Source: Nymphaea colorata (Eukaryota > Streptophyta > Magnoliopsida > Nymphaeales > Nymphaeaceae). From it: a stretch of DNA of 64,000 nt. Below are positions 12,076-23,331 of the stretch, piece after piece. The notes under the pieces are model-generated. The model was not told where the DNA came from. It searched no databases and saw nothing but the letters and a program-made list of their open reading frames with translations. The position numbers were made by a program, and so were the translations under genes. The DNA lies in contig NC_045145.1 in NCBI RefSeq assembly GCF_008831285.2, positions 4,256,723-4,320,722 on the forward strand. The letters are read 5' to 3'. The stretch's first letter is position 1. Each line of letters opens with the position of its first letter.

Positions 12076-15000
12076 ATGGCGTCCTCTTCAAACAACAACA
12101 CACATGGAAGTCAGCTGTATGAGAATTCCTTCTTCTTATTTTCTGCAACATCCAAATCATTTGCAACTCTCTCTCGGCATCAAATTGAACACTGAAAATT
12201 ATCTGGTATGAGAATCTCAATTCACACCCATACTCATGTCATGTGATCTGATGGGGTTCGTTGACGGATCGATACCTGCACCAGAAAAATACAAGCCTGG
12301 CATGACTGAGATAAGCCAAGACTATCTCAATTGGCTGTGACAAGAACAAATCCTACTATGTTGGATCAAGTCATCATTATCTGAAAACATTCATGCTCAG
12401 ATCATTGGATTGAAAACTTCGAATGCACTGAAAAACTCCTATGCCTCTCATTCATGGTCTAGCATTATGCAGTTGAAATCTCAGTTGCAAGATTTGAAAA
12501 AGGGCAACATGTCTATGGATGCATATTTTCAGAAAATAAGAGTTAGAGCACATCAATTAGCTATAGCATCTAAACCTGTAGATGAAGGTGATTTGGTTTT
12601 GTACATTTTGAGAGGTCTGCCAACTAAGTATCTTGCTTTTAAGACAAGTATGGAGACATGGAAAGAACCCGTTAGCCTAAACGAACTTTATGGCATCCTT
12701 CTTATGCAAGAGTTAAATCAAAAGGGCCATGATGATGAATTTCTGTCCACTCTGAATAATGTTTTCAAGGGGCACGATGAAAGACAACATATTTATCATG
12801 GTCGAGGAAAATATCTATACAAAAACAGAAATTTTCAAGGCAAAGAAAGATCAATATGTCAGATTTGTGAGAAGACATGGCATGTAGCTAAAAATTGTTA
12901 TACTTACTTGAATCTCGTAAAAAACAAGAGCCCAAATACTCAAGCTTTTTATGCTGCCACTGGAAATTCTTCAAATCAGCCAGTTGGGGATGACAATTGG
13001 TATCCCGATTCAGGCGCAACCCACCACGTCACCAATGATATAAACAAACTTTCAGTAAATTCAGACTACTGTGGGAGAGACACTCTAAAGGTTGGCGATG
13101 GAACAGGTTCGTCTATACTCCACATTGGTTCATCCATGCCCACTAGAAATTTAATTTTAAATGATATATTGCATGTTCCAAATATAACTAGGAACTTGTT
13201 ATCTGTTCAAAAAATTTGTAAGGATAATGATATTTATATTGAGTTTCATCCTAATGCATGTTACGTTAAGGACCAAGCCGAGAAGGTACTGCAGCAAGGA
13301 ACCAGCCAGAATGGTCTCTACAAAATTAATTTTGCAACGAAAAATAAAAAGGCCATGTGTAGCGAAAGAGCATCATTGGAGACTTGACATAAAAGGCTTG
13401 GCCATCTTGCCTTTACTATAGTTAGGCGTGTCTTGAATGATTTTGATTTATGTTATGAAAATGTGTTTCCCTCTACTTTGTGTGAAGCATGTCATAAGGC
13501 AAAAAGCCATAAACTCTCTTTTCAAGCTGCGCCTTATAAGGCGCAAAAACCCCTTAAGATTGTCTACTCTGATGTTTGGGGACTTACCCCGATCATGGGA
13601 ACAAATGGTTATCGTCACTATGTTATTTTTGTTGATGCATATTCTAGATATATATGGTTTTATTTGCTTACTTTAAAGATGATGTTAGAGCTGCTTTTAA
13701 ATCTTTTAAAGCACTAGCTGAAAATCATAAAGGACACAAGATTAAATATTTGCATTCTGATGGGGGTGGTGAGTATCAAAGCCTACAACTATTCTTATCC
13801 AAGAATGGCATAGGACACCGAAAAAGCTACCCACACACTCCCGAACAGAATCAGAATGCTGAAAGACTGCACAGGCACATCGTTGAAACTGGCATGTCTC
13901 TTCTAGCCGAAGCAAATGTTCTAAAAAATTATTGGACTTATGTTTTTAATTCTGCTGTATACCTTATCAATCGCATGCCCACCAAAGTACTCAATTATCT
14001 TTCACCATTGGAAAAGTTATTTCAGAAAATCCTAGATTATAATTTTCTTATGGTCTTTGGTTGTGAATGTTACCCCCATTTGAGACCTTATGTGAATCAT
14101 AAACTTGATTTCAGATATGAAAGATGTGTATTTCTTGGATTTGCCCCTCAACACAAGGGTTACCACAGCCTGAATTTAAAAAATAAAAAGATTTTTACAT
14201 CTCGTCATGTTGTTTTCAATGAAACATCTTTTCCTTTCAAGGAATAAAAACTTAATGAGCAGCTTGTTTCTAGTGACTAACAGCCACCTCAATATATACC
14301 CATGTTCTTTTCAAACAATAATCACTGGAGAGACACCAATGATCATAGTAGTGATATTGAGGAGCACCATGATATGTCCAACCTAGAACAAAGTCAAAGC
14401 CTCTCCAACCATGATGATTAAGTCGATTTGATACAATCTAGCTCAAATGAATGACACCAAAACGAAGTCTAACCTGAAAATATCGAGCCCATCATTGAGC
14501 CTTCTAGAACCCATAGTATGACAACACGATCTCAAGCTGGTATGGTGATGCCCAATACTAAATATACATATTATGAAACCCATTTAACAACCAAATATCC
14601 TTTAATCCTATCTACAACATCAAATTTGACTACTGAGTCTAAACCCAATACTCTTCAAGAAGCTCTCGCCAGTAGTCATTGAAAAGAAGCTATGAAAAGT
14701 GAACATCTTGCTCTTCTCAAAAATCAAACTTGGAGTCTTGTACCTACCTCCAGTGCCAAACATGTTGTAGGATGCAAATGGGTTTTCAAAATCAAAAGAA
14801 GGGCTGATGGTTCGCTAGAAAGGTACAAAACCAGACTTGCAGCCAAGGGATATAGTAAAAAAGAAGGGATTGACTACACTGAGACCTTCAGCCCAGTGGT
14901 CAAACCCTCAACCATTAGAATGATACTCACTATTGATTTGAATTGCGGGTGGAAAATCAATCAATTGGATGTCCAAAATGCTTTTCTCCATGGAACTCTA

Positions 15001-16200
15001 GAAGAAGAAGTTTACATGTCTCAACCGCCTGGATTTGAAGATAAGAATTATCTTAATCATATTTGCAAGTTACATAAAGCGCTCTATGGCTTGAAGCAAG
15101 CCCCAAGAGCTTGGTTTTCACGTCTAAGAAATTTTCTTCACAAGATGGGTTTTCAAGAAGCCAAAACGGATACCTCACATTTCATCTACGAAGAGCCAAA
15201 CGTGGTCATGTACATCCTCATTTATGTGGATGACATCATATTGACGGGAAGTTCAAATTTGCACATTCCAAAACTGATTGCAGCTTTCAAATCAGAATTC
15301 ACAATCAAAGATCTAGGAGATCTACACTTCTTCTTGGGCATTGAAGTAAAAGATACACCTCAAGGCTTGATTTTGTCTCAATAGAAATACATTTTGGAGC
15401 TACTCAAGAAAACAAATATGGTAAGAGCCAAACCAATTTCTACACCCATGGCTACATCACCGACTTTGATAGCACATTCAAGGTTTTCCTTCCATGATCC
15501 AAGCCTATATAGAAGCACAGTTGGAGCTCTACAATATGCTACAGTGACGAGACCAGACATATCTTTTGCAATGAACAAAGTTTGTCAATATATGCACAAT
15601 CCAACAAACATCCATTGGGCAGCCGTGAAGTGAATATTAAGGTATCTAAGGCAAACTTTTGATTATGGATTATGTCTAAAGCCATGCAGGGAAATAGATA
15701 TTTCAGCATACAGTGATGTGGATTGAGCTGGATGCTCGGATGACAGAAAATCCACTAGCGACTATGCAATCTTTCTTGGAGAAAACCTTGTCTCTTGGAG
15801 TTCAAAGAAGCAAAATGTGTTGTCTTGCTCAAGCACTGAAGCAAAATACAGAGCCGTTGCTAATGCAACAGCTGAAGTTATTTGGATCCAATTTCTATTG
15901 CAAGGACATGGAGCAAAATCATCACGAGAACCCATTCTTTGGTGTGATAACATTGGAGCCACATATCTAGCATCACATCCAGTATATCTTTATAGATGCA
16001 AGCATGTATGCAAGCATGTATGCAAGCATGTAGAAATCTATCTTCTCTTTGTTAGAGACAAGCTTGCAAAAGGAGAACTGGTCATTAAGTATATTTCAAC
16101 CAAGGATCAGATTGCCGACATCTTGACCAAACCTTTGTTAAAGCAGCCGCATGGAGCAATAATGCCAAAATTAAAGGTCATCAATTTCAATCTCAATCCT
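12076..16200 (+). pseudogene. Degenerate gag-pol of Copia-1
   Basis: The gag frame starts near ATG 12076 and contains a UBN2-type gag (IMQLKSQLQDLKKGNMSM, YILRGLP) and a CX2CX4HX4C zinc knuckle (CQICEKTWHVAKNC, about 12860-12900). Protease shows WYPDSGATHHVTND near 13000. Integrase runs about 13560-14247. Reverse transcriptase at 14692-15384 has GCKWVFKIKRRADG, the YGLKQAPRAW motif and YVDD. RNase H runs about 15720-16130 with the terminal KYISTKDQIADILTKP motif. Damage includes TGA for a Trp codon in the WHKRLGH motif (13385-13387), a frameshift near 13675, several stops in 14248-14690 and a stop at 15382-15384. Near 16000-16031 a 12-bp unit is tandemly triplicated, adding KHVC repeats to RNase H. 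Confidence 0.93.
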
Positions 16201-16229
16201 ATCGAAGACAGGCTGAGATTGACGAGGGG

Positions 16230-16592
16230 TGTTAACGAAAATGAAGGAAACAACCCAACGGTTCTCTCCACAATAGAAGGTGATACACTTGACAAAATTG
16301 GGATAGCAACAATCAAGGAAACAGAGCACGATGACAAGAAGATATTTCCTATTGGAGAAGACTATGATGAGAAACAAAATTTCAAATGTTGAAAGAGACG
16401 TTGGATATTCTAACATCTACAATAGATGTATAAAATCATAGCAGGAAACTTGTAATTGTGAGGGTTGGAAAAATTCAAAAAATAAGAAGACCATCATTCC
16501 ATGGATGTAGATCAATATATGATCGAACCACATAACTCCCCTTGCATTACTGTCGTGTGTTGATCTCTCTCTTCTTCTTTGAAATTCTTTTA
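16230..16592 (+). repeat. 3' LTR of Copia-1
   Basis: A 363-bp LTR beginning TGTTAACG and ending TTTTA, followed by target-site copy CTCGC and the rest of psi2 exon 2. Confidence 0.9.
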
Positions 16593-16943
16593 CTCGCCCA
16601 TGCCTCGGTTGCCTGTTTCTTGACTCACTGTGGCTGGAACTCGACCATGGAAGCAGTGTGCAATGGAGTCCCCATGTTGTGTTGGGCTTACTTTGGCGAC
16701 CAGTTTCTTAATCGAACCACCATAATTGAGGTGTGGAAGGTGGGCTTGGAGTTGGAGAAGGAGGATGATGGGACTATTGGAAAATAAGAAATCAGGGAGA
16801 AGCTGGAGTTGGTGATAAACGATGAAGGTATAAGGAAGAGGGTTGCCTACTTGGAAGAGAAGGGAAAGAAGGCTACCATGAACGACGGTGCTTCTGCTAG
16901 GAATTTTGAAGGATTTGTGCACATCGTGAAAAGGGAAGCATGA
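16593..16943 (+). pseudogene. psi2 exon 2, 3' part (beta type)
   Basis: This resumes psi2 after the Copia insertion. It carries the rest of the PSPG box (ACFLTHCGWNSTMEAV, ending FGDQ) and the C-terminal helices (LELEKEDDG, KKATM, ASARNFEGFV). A Glu codon has become TAA at 16785-16787. The former reading frame then runs to TGA at 16941-16943. Within the PSPG box, SNG is CNG and WPY is WAY compared with the intact copy. Similarity to the flank of the intact gene ends right after the stop. Confidence 0.92.
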
Positions 16944-17239
16944 TCAGTTGAGTTGATCACTTTCATGACCAAGAAAGAAATAACTTCTTATGATTTCTTA
17001 AGAAATTTCCTGTTTCAATGGATATCCGCTGGAAGAATAATTCTAAGGTCAAAAGGACCTTTGCCACCAAGTTTTTACATGTCCAGTCGATGGCTATATG
17101 TAGGAGAGGCCATGTTTAAAACCCAGCCCGTGGGTTTAACCGAGTCATTTATGGATATGATCGAAGTGCACATATTACATGTGCACATGTACTTACAAAT
17201 GGTACCCAAACTACATGCTATATCCAAATTTCAGTGCAG

Positions 17240-17296
<57 letters not shown>

Positions 17297-17643
17297 AATG
17301 TTCAGTGTTTTATGTATGCAGTAAATGCCTCAACCTTTTGGTTTTGATTCACTATCGAGTACACTAATTGAACAATATCAATCCACACTCCACAGTACAA
17401 ACAAGATGTGACAAGTTAATAATAAGTTTATAATAGCATAATGGCCAGACCTATGTTACATGGACTTTTCAAAAAGGTGCAGCAATCGGATCGCTCGGGT
17501 CGATGCCATGTGAGTGCCCGTGTAACTCCAACTCGCCGTCCAACCGCTTCCTATGTTATTCTCTTTAAAAAAAAAATATCTCTTTTTTTACCACTCTTCT
17601 TCTTTTTCTTTATTTACAGTAACAAAAGTTAAAAAAAATAAAC

Positions 17644-17698
<55 letters not shown>

Positions 17699-20600
17699 CC
17701 CCACACCTTGCATCCAATTTTATTAGGATGTATGCACTGACATCGGCATCTGCGCTGCCGCCGCCACCCGCACCTTTCATCCGTGTGACATAGGTTCATA
17801 TGAATGAAATTTCATGCTTGTCCATATAGTTGCAAAATTTGTCGCCATACCAAAATGATGGTGTGGATGGAGAGTGCATGAGCAGCCTTTGATTCGGGAA
17901 TGAAAATTCCATGTTTGAAAAAATAATTCCTATTTGTTTAAAAATAGGCATTTTGATTCTAGAATTCCTATTTGTTCACGTGAACTAATACATTTTTCCT
18001 TTGAATTTATTTCAAAAAGATGAATTTGGAAATCTGGTCATTAGGTTCATCAAGTTTTATCAAAGGTAAGGCTAGAATCGACTGAAAAAAGTGAATATCG
18101 AGCGGAGTCATAGAATAGGCTTGAGCTCGACTCGACGATACAGCGTGGAGCTTGGGATTGAGTCATTTTCTCGCTTAATTGTTTTTGTTTGCTTGATATG
18201 TCTCATATTTTTTTAACTTGTTAACCTGTTTAACTATTTTTTTTAATTAATTTAACTGTGGTCAACCATCTAACATAAATATAAAGAAAGATATGTACAC
18301 ATTCTTCATCAAAATATTCAAACAAAATTTATGAACAGAATTTTTTTTTACAACACATTTATGTAATCGAGTCGAGCAAAGTTTAAACAAATCCAGTTCT
18401 TATAACTCAAATTCGTCTCATTTAATATTTTAAACAGAAACTCAACTCAAAAATAAATTCAAACTACAGCTCGACTCAAAAATAAATTTAAACTTGAGCT
18501 CGACTAGTTTGTAGTTAAAGACTTGAAGTCGAGCTTTTAGGAACGAGCTCAAGTCGGGCTCCTTTTATACTCCTTTCTCGATCGTCGTCAAGGATAACTC
18601 TGCTCTCTCTCTTCTCTCTCTTCTTCTGAATCAGGCCGTTGCTGCCATCCATCGACTACTGCTACCGGTGAAAGAAAAGAGACAGTTTAGTTGTTTCTTA
18701 CATTGTTTTTGTTCTGCCGTTTTTCGTTTCTAGTTCTTTCTTCTCTCGGTTTCTCCTTATTTGAAGTACATTTTGGTGGTGTACATACGATTTTTCCTGT
18801 TCCACCGAACGCCTTCCATGAAACGATTTCTTGCTTTCTTCATTCTCGCTTCTGATGTGTGCTATTTGGTTATCGGCACCCTGTTTTCTTTTCGTTGTGG
18901 CTTATACTGTTTGAATCGTTCGCATACACGCATGAGTTTTTTGCCTTTTCTCTTCTCTTCTCCTCGGTGAAGAAGTGAAGTTGACTCGCACCTTCCCCCA
19001 TGGTAAAGTAATCTTCAAGCACACCATGACCAATTGCATATCAGAATTGCAAAATCAGGAGAATGGCACATCTTAATTTTGGTCCCTATATATTTATGAA
19101 CTTTTATTTTTGAATTGGTTCAGCGCATATGCAACTTGAATTTCTGTTTATCTACTGAAATTATTTAGGTTCTGGATTAGCTTTGTTGATAGAAAAGTTG
19201 TTCTTTGAGGACTTCATTTAGTAACCAATGGGCGTACCAGGCGAAGGTCCTTAAAAATTTTGTCAATTGTGGTTGTAGATTCAATTTTAATGATGTCCGA
19301 AGTAGTCCTGAAGGCACGTTCAATGGTAGTGGAATACATAAGGTTTATAGTCAGGAAGGATGATCTGATCTGACAGTGTTTATTTGCGACTAGCAGGGGA
19401 AGTTCTTCCTAGTTCTCAACTGATGGAGGAGGCAATCCAGGGATCATCATTACTGTTCATCAGCCACCTCAAAATGATCTTCAGGAAGAAACGACCTTCA
19501 ATGCCAATGTCGCCGAGACGCCCGCCGTCAATGTCGTCTATTTATCCAAACAATGTTCAATGGATTAATTGTGTCCCTGCTGCCAAATGGCCCTTAAAGG
19601 AATAACATCAAACATCTATTTATCCAGACAGGCACTAGTTGAATGCATGCCTCTCCATCGCTCATAGCAAGCCATTCATCTACAAAAATGCCCAAGTCAA
19701 CCCAAATATGCAGTCCAACCTTTTTTCAAGGGTGAACTTGGTGACTTTAGTTTTGAGGTTCCCTGAACCCATTTCCAACATAAACCTATTTCTGAAGCTC
19801 CATAAGAACAACACCACAAGGTGAAAGAAATGCACCAATACTTAGCGAGCCAACTTGTCTTAGACATGCAAGCAAACCACACAACTAATTCTTCATAAGA
19901 AACTCCAAAATGAGGAATTTTTTCCTATGATCCTCAAGGGGATAGGCGCAACAGATGGTGTGGGGGCTATAGGTGCGCAAATCGAAGCATAGTGGGGGAG
20001 GCACCCCAAGGGGATGAAGGGTTAGGTGGAAGCTTCAGCATTCTAAGGTAGTGAGGAATGCTTTCGTCCAAAAATTCCTAAATTTTGATTTCCATTCTGC
20101 ATCAAAAATTAATATGACTTAACCTTTCCTCATTTTCACTTCACAGGAAGCTTCTGTTCACCAAAGCAGTACCATGGACCTTCCATTTGTCAAAAGTGGG
20201 TAGCCTGCCCGAGCTGCCAAGTAAACAAACTATTTATACTCGGGTGACACTCCCTTCTCCAAGCCCACTTCCACCAACTCATATCCTCCTAAGGGTCCCT
20301 CATCAAACCATATCTTTAATTTCAAGTTAAAACTTTTTTCTTCCAAGGATATTGTAGCTGGTTGGACTGATCGAGCGGTAAAAGGTCAGTTGTAAGTTCA
20401 ATTTTTATAGGTGCTGCTTTATTGGACTGCAAATAGTTGGTGCACGATGCTTAGTTGGCGGGTGTTCTGTTTCCCATCTAAATCTAGAGAAAAGGGGAGG
20501 GACTTCAGCCTCTTTGGGGGGCCACCCTCTATAACCAAAAAATGTGTGCAGTTTCATAAAACCATTTCTGGAACTTTTATGGTTAGATAAAAAAAATAAT

Positions 20601-21109
20601 AACGCCAACATTGGTTGATAATTAATGTGTTAGTGAAGTTACGACCTATGTACAAAAGTGAATAAATGCAAGCTCCTGAAAAGTATGTGTTTATTTTGAA
20701 AACATAGGCTTTAAAGATAATTTGAGAGAGAGAAAGAGAACTTCAACATTACTTGCTCTGGGTCGGACAATAGGAAATAATTATGTGGCCAGATATGAAT
20801 AGGAGTAATTACTAAACCTATAATCACACAATGCCATCTGAAGAATGAAAATTGAATGATTGATAAGGAGAGAAAGTTACAAGTGTCGGGAGCACTGTTC
20901 AAAGTAAAGGAGGGAAGAACAATCTGGTATTTTATTAAAAAATGTCCTCCATAGTCTTTTTACTTTTTTTCATTTCCAATTTTGTCTTTACAAAAAGTTT
21001 TTTTTTTGTGTGAACTGAGGGTATTTTAATTATTAACCATACTAGTGCCCTAAAAAACATGCATAGCATGACCCATATAACTAGGTTCACTTGATAAGGA
21101 TGTTGATGT
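16944..21109. other. Intergenic region without a recognised gene
   Basis: The region is A/T-rich with (TA)n tracts at about 17243-17294 and 17646-17694. At about 18100-18560 GAGCTCGACTCG-type motifs appear near both edges in opposite orientation, possibly an old MITE. At about 18590-19010 lies a CT-rich stretch (CTCTCTCTTCTCTCTCTTCT) that looks like a gene leader but leads to no recognisable protein. About 19200-20400 has short open frames without family signatures. A dispersed repeat copy lies at 20935-21080. Confidence 0.55.
20935..21080 (-). repeat. Dispersed repeat family R1, copy
   Basis: The sequence (AATGTCCTCCATAG, then TTTTTACTTTTTTTT and TTTTGTCTTTACAAAAAG) recurs in either orientation at about 35040-35200, 36290-36460, 48230-48420, 52000-52180 and 52360-52580. 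The ends are not sharply defined. It is noncoding and A/T-rich. Confidence 0.5.
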
Positions 21110-22930
21110 TACCCTCCTTTTACATCAAAAAGTCTCCACTTCTAGTTCTAAAACATATGACAGGAGAGATCTTCGGGCCACTAGGCAACATTAACAAATT
21201 AAAAAAGTATTATGTGAACATAACTTATTTTTTATCCTTTTACATCAAAAAGTCTCCCCTTCTAGAAGGCTAGAACGTATGACAGGAGAGATCTTGGGGC
21301 CACTAGGCAACTTTAACAAATAAAAAAAATGTTATGTGAACATGATTTATTTTTTATCCTTTTACGTCAAAAATTCTCCCCTTCTAAAAGACTAGAACAT
21401 ATGACATGAGAGATCTTCCGAACACAAGGCAAAATTAACAAATTAAAAAAGTGTTATGTGTACATGGTTTATTTTTTACCCTTTTACATCAAAATGCCTC
21501 CCCTCCTAAAAGACTCGAACATATGACAGGAGAGATCTTCGGGCCAATTGCTACATTAACAAATTTAAAAAGTGTTATGTGAACATGGTTTATTTTTATC
21601 CTTTTACATCAAAAAGTCTCCCCTTCTAGAAGACTAGAACATATGAAAGAAGAGATCTTTGGGCCACTAGGCAACGTTAACAAAATAAAAAAGTGTTGTG
21701 TAAACATGGTTTATTTTTTATCCTTTCACATCAAAAAGTCTACCCTTTTAAAAGACTAGAACATATGACAGAAGATACCTTCGGGCCACTAAGCAACATT
21801 AACAAATAAAAAAAGTGTTATTTGAACATGGTTTACTTTTTATCCTTTTACATCAAATTGTCTCCTCTTCTAAAATACTAGATCATATGACAAAGGAGAT
21901 CTTCGGGCCACAAGGCAACATTAACAAATTAAAAAATTGTTACGTGACCATGGTTTATTTTTTATCCTTTTACATCAAAATGTCTCCCCTTCTAGAAGTC
22001 TAGAACATATGATAGAAGAGATCTTCGGGACATTAGGCAACATTAACAAATTAAAAAAGTGTTATGTGAACATGGTTTATTTTTATCCTTTTACATCAAA
22101 ATGTTTCCCCCTCTAAAAGACTAAAACATATGATAGGGGAGATCTTCGGGCCACTAGGCAACATTGACAAATTAAAAATGTGTTATGTGAACATGGTTTA
22201 TTTTTTATACTTTTACATAAAAAAGTCTCCCGTTCTAGAAGACTGAAACATATGACAGGAGAGATCTTTGGGCCACTAGGCAACATTAACAAATTAAAAA
22301 AGTATTATGTGAACATGGTTTATTTTTTATCTTTTTACATCAAAATGTTTCCCCCTCTAAAAGACTAAAACATATGATAGGGGAGATCTTCGGGCCACTA
22401 GGCAACATTGACAAATTAAAAATGTGTTATGTGAACATGGTTTATTTTTTATACTTTTACATAAAAAAGTCTCCCGTTCTAGAAGACTGAAACATATGAC
22501 AGGAGAGATCTTTGGGCCACTAGGCAACATTAACAAATTAAAAAAGTATTATGTGAACATGGTTTATTTTTTATCTTTTTACATCAAAAAGTCTCCCGTT
22601 CCAGAAGACTAGAACATATAACAGGAGAGATCTTCGGGCCATTAGAAAACATTAACAAATTAAAAAAGTGTTAAGTGAACATGGTTTATTTTTTGTCCTT
22701 TTATGTCAAAATGTCTCCCCTTCTAAAAGACCAGAACATATGACAAGAGAGGTCTTTGGGCATCTAGGCAACATTAACAAATTAAAAAAGTGTTACGTAA
22801 ACATGGTTTATTTTTTATCTTTTTACATCAAAACGTCTCCCCTTCTAGAAGACTAGAACATATTTAGAAGGGATCTTCGGGTCACTAGGCAACATTAACA
22901 AATTAAAAAAGTGTTATGTGAATATGGTTT
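21110..22930. repeat. 122-bp tandem repeat array, 15 units
   Basis: The anchor ACATCAAAA recurs, with minor variants, at about 21122, 21242, 21364, 21486, 21606, 21728, 21850, 21972, 22093, 22215, 22337, 22459, 22581, 22703 and 22826, giving 15 units of 120-123 bp. Each unit contains TTATGTGAACATGGTTTATT, then TCTCCCCTTCTA, AGAACATATGACAGG, AGATCTTCGGGCCACTAGG and CAACATTAACAAATT. Units 9-10 and 11-12 form two nearly identical 244-bp dimers (about 22081-22324 and 22325-22568), a later higher-order duplication. The period is not a multiple of three, so the short open frames in the units cannot be one repeat protein. Confidence 0.95.
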
Positions 22931-23331
22931 ACTTATTTATGGAAACACATGTAACAATAACATCTTGTTACTATTACCAAACAGCCTTTGCATTTTAATG
23001 TTCAGAAAGGTGAACAAATATTTCACGGCACCCTATTGACTGAGGAGTCAGTGGCCTACCAGCTTGGCCAGCTACGACGTTATGCTCTTTTAGGCTTCAT
23101 TCTTATATTTAGAGAGAGAAAGAGAGAGAGAGACAAAGAGAACCGATAAAATGGGAATATATAACAAAATTTAGGGACAAGAGGTCTCCTAGGTACAAAA
23201 ACAATCCGCAAAAAACAAACCGCAAAAACAGAAGCAGAAAGAAGAAATATACAATACAATGCACAAAAAAATAAGAGAGACAGGAAAGACGGAGCGGCAC
23301 AGTCACCCAATCGAAAACGGACAGCGACGCT

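Larger units (their letters stand above)
11675..16592 (+). mobile_element. Ty1/Copia LTR retrotransposon inserted in psi2 exon 2
   Basis: A complete but degenerate element of 4,918 bp. LTRs lie at 11675-12031 and 16230-16592, the 5-bp target-site duplication CTCGC at 11670-11674 and 16593-16597, the initiator-Met tRNA primer site TGGTATCAGAGCC directly after the left LTR (12032-12044), and a short purine run GACGAGGGG before the right LTR. Domain order gag, protease, integrase, reverse transcriptase, RNase H identifies Copia. The LTRs differ at many positions, including the first bases (TCTTAACA against TGTTAACG), so this is the oldest-looking of the three Copia insertions. It is inactive because of several stops and frameshifts. 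Confidence 0.95.

Noticed and set aside
18761-18970. 69-codon frame after a CT-rich leader-like stretch
   Set aside because: Short, Phe/Leu-rich from T-rich DNA, with no family match that I can recognise.
22180-22856. Series of similar 62-codon open frames in the tandem array
   Set aside because: They are repeats of the 122-bp unit. The period is not a multiple of three, so frames cannot continue between units, and there are no domain features.
21110-22930. CRISPR-like array
   Set aside because: The whole 122-bp unit repeats with no unique spacers, in a plant nuclear context.
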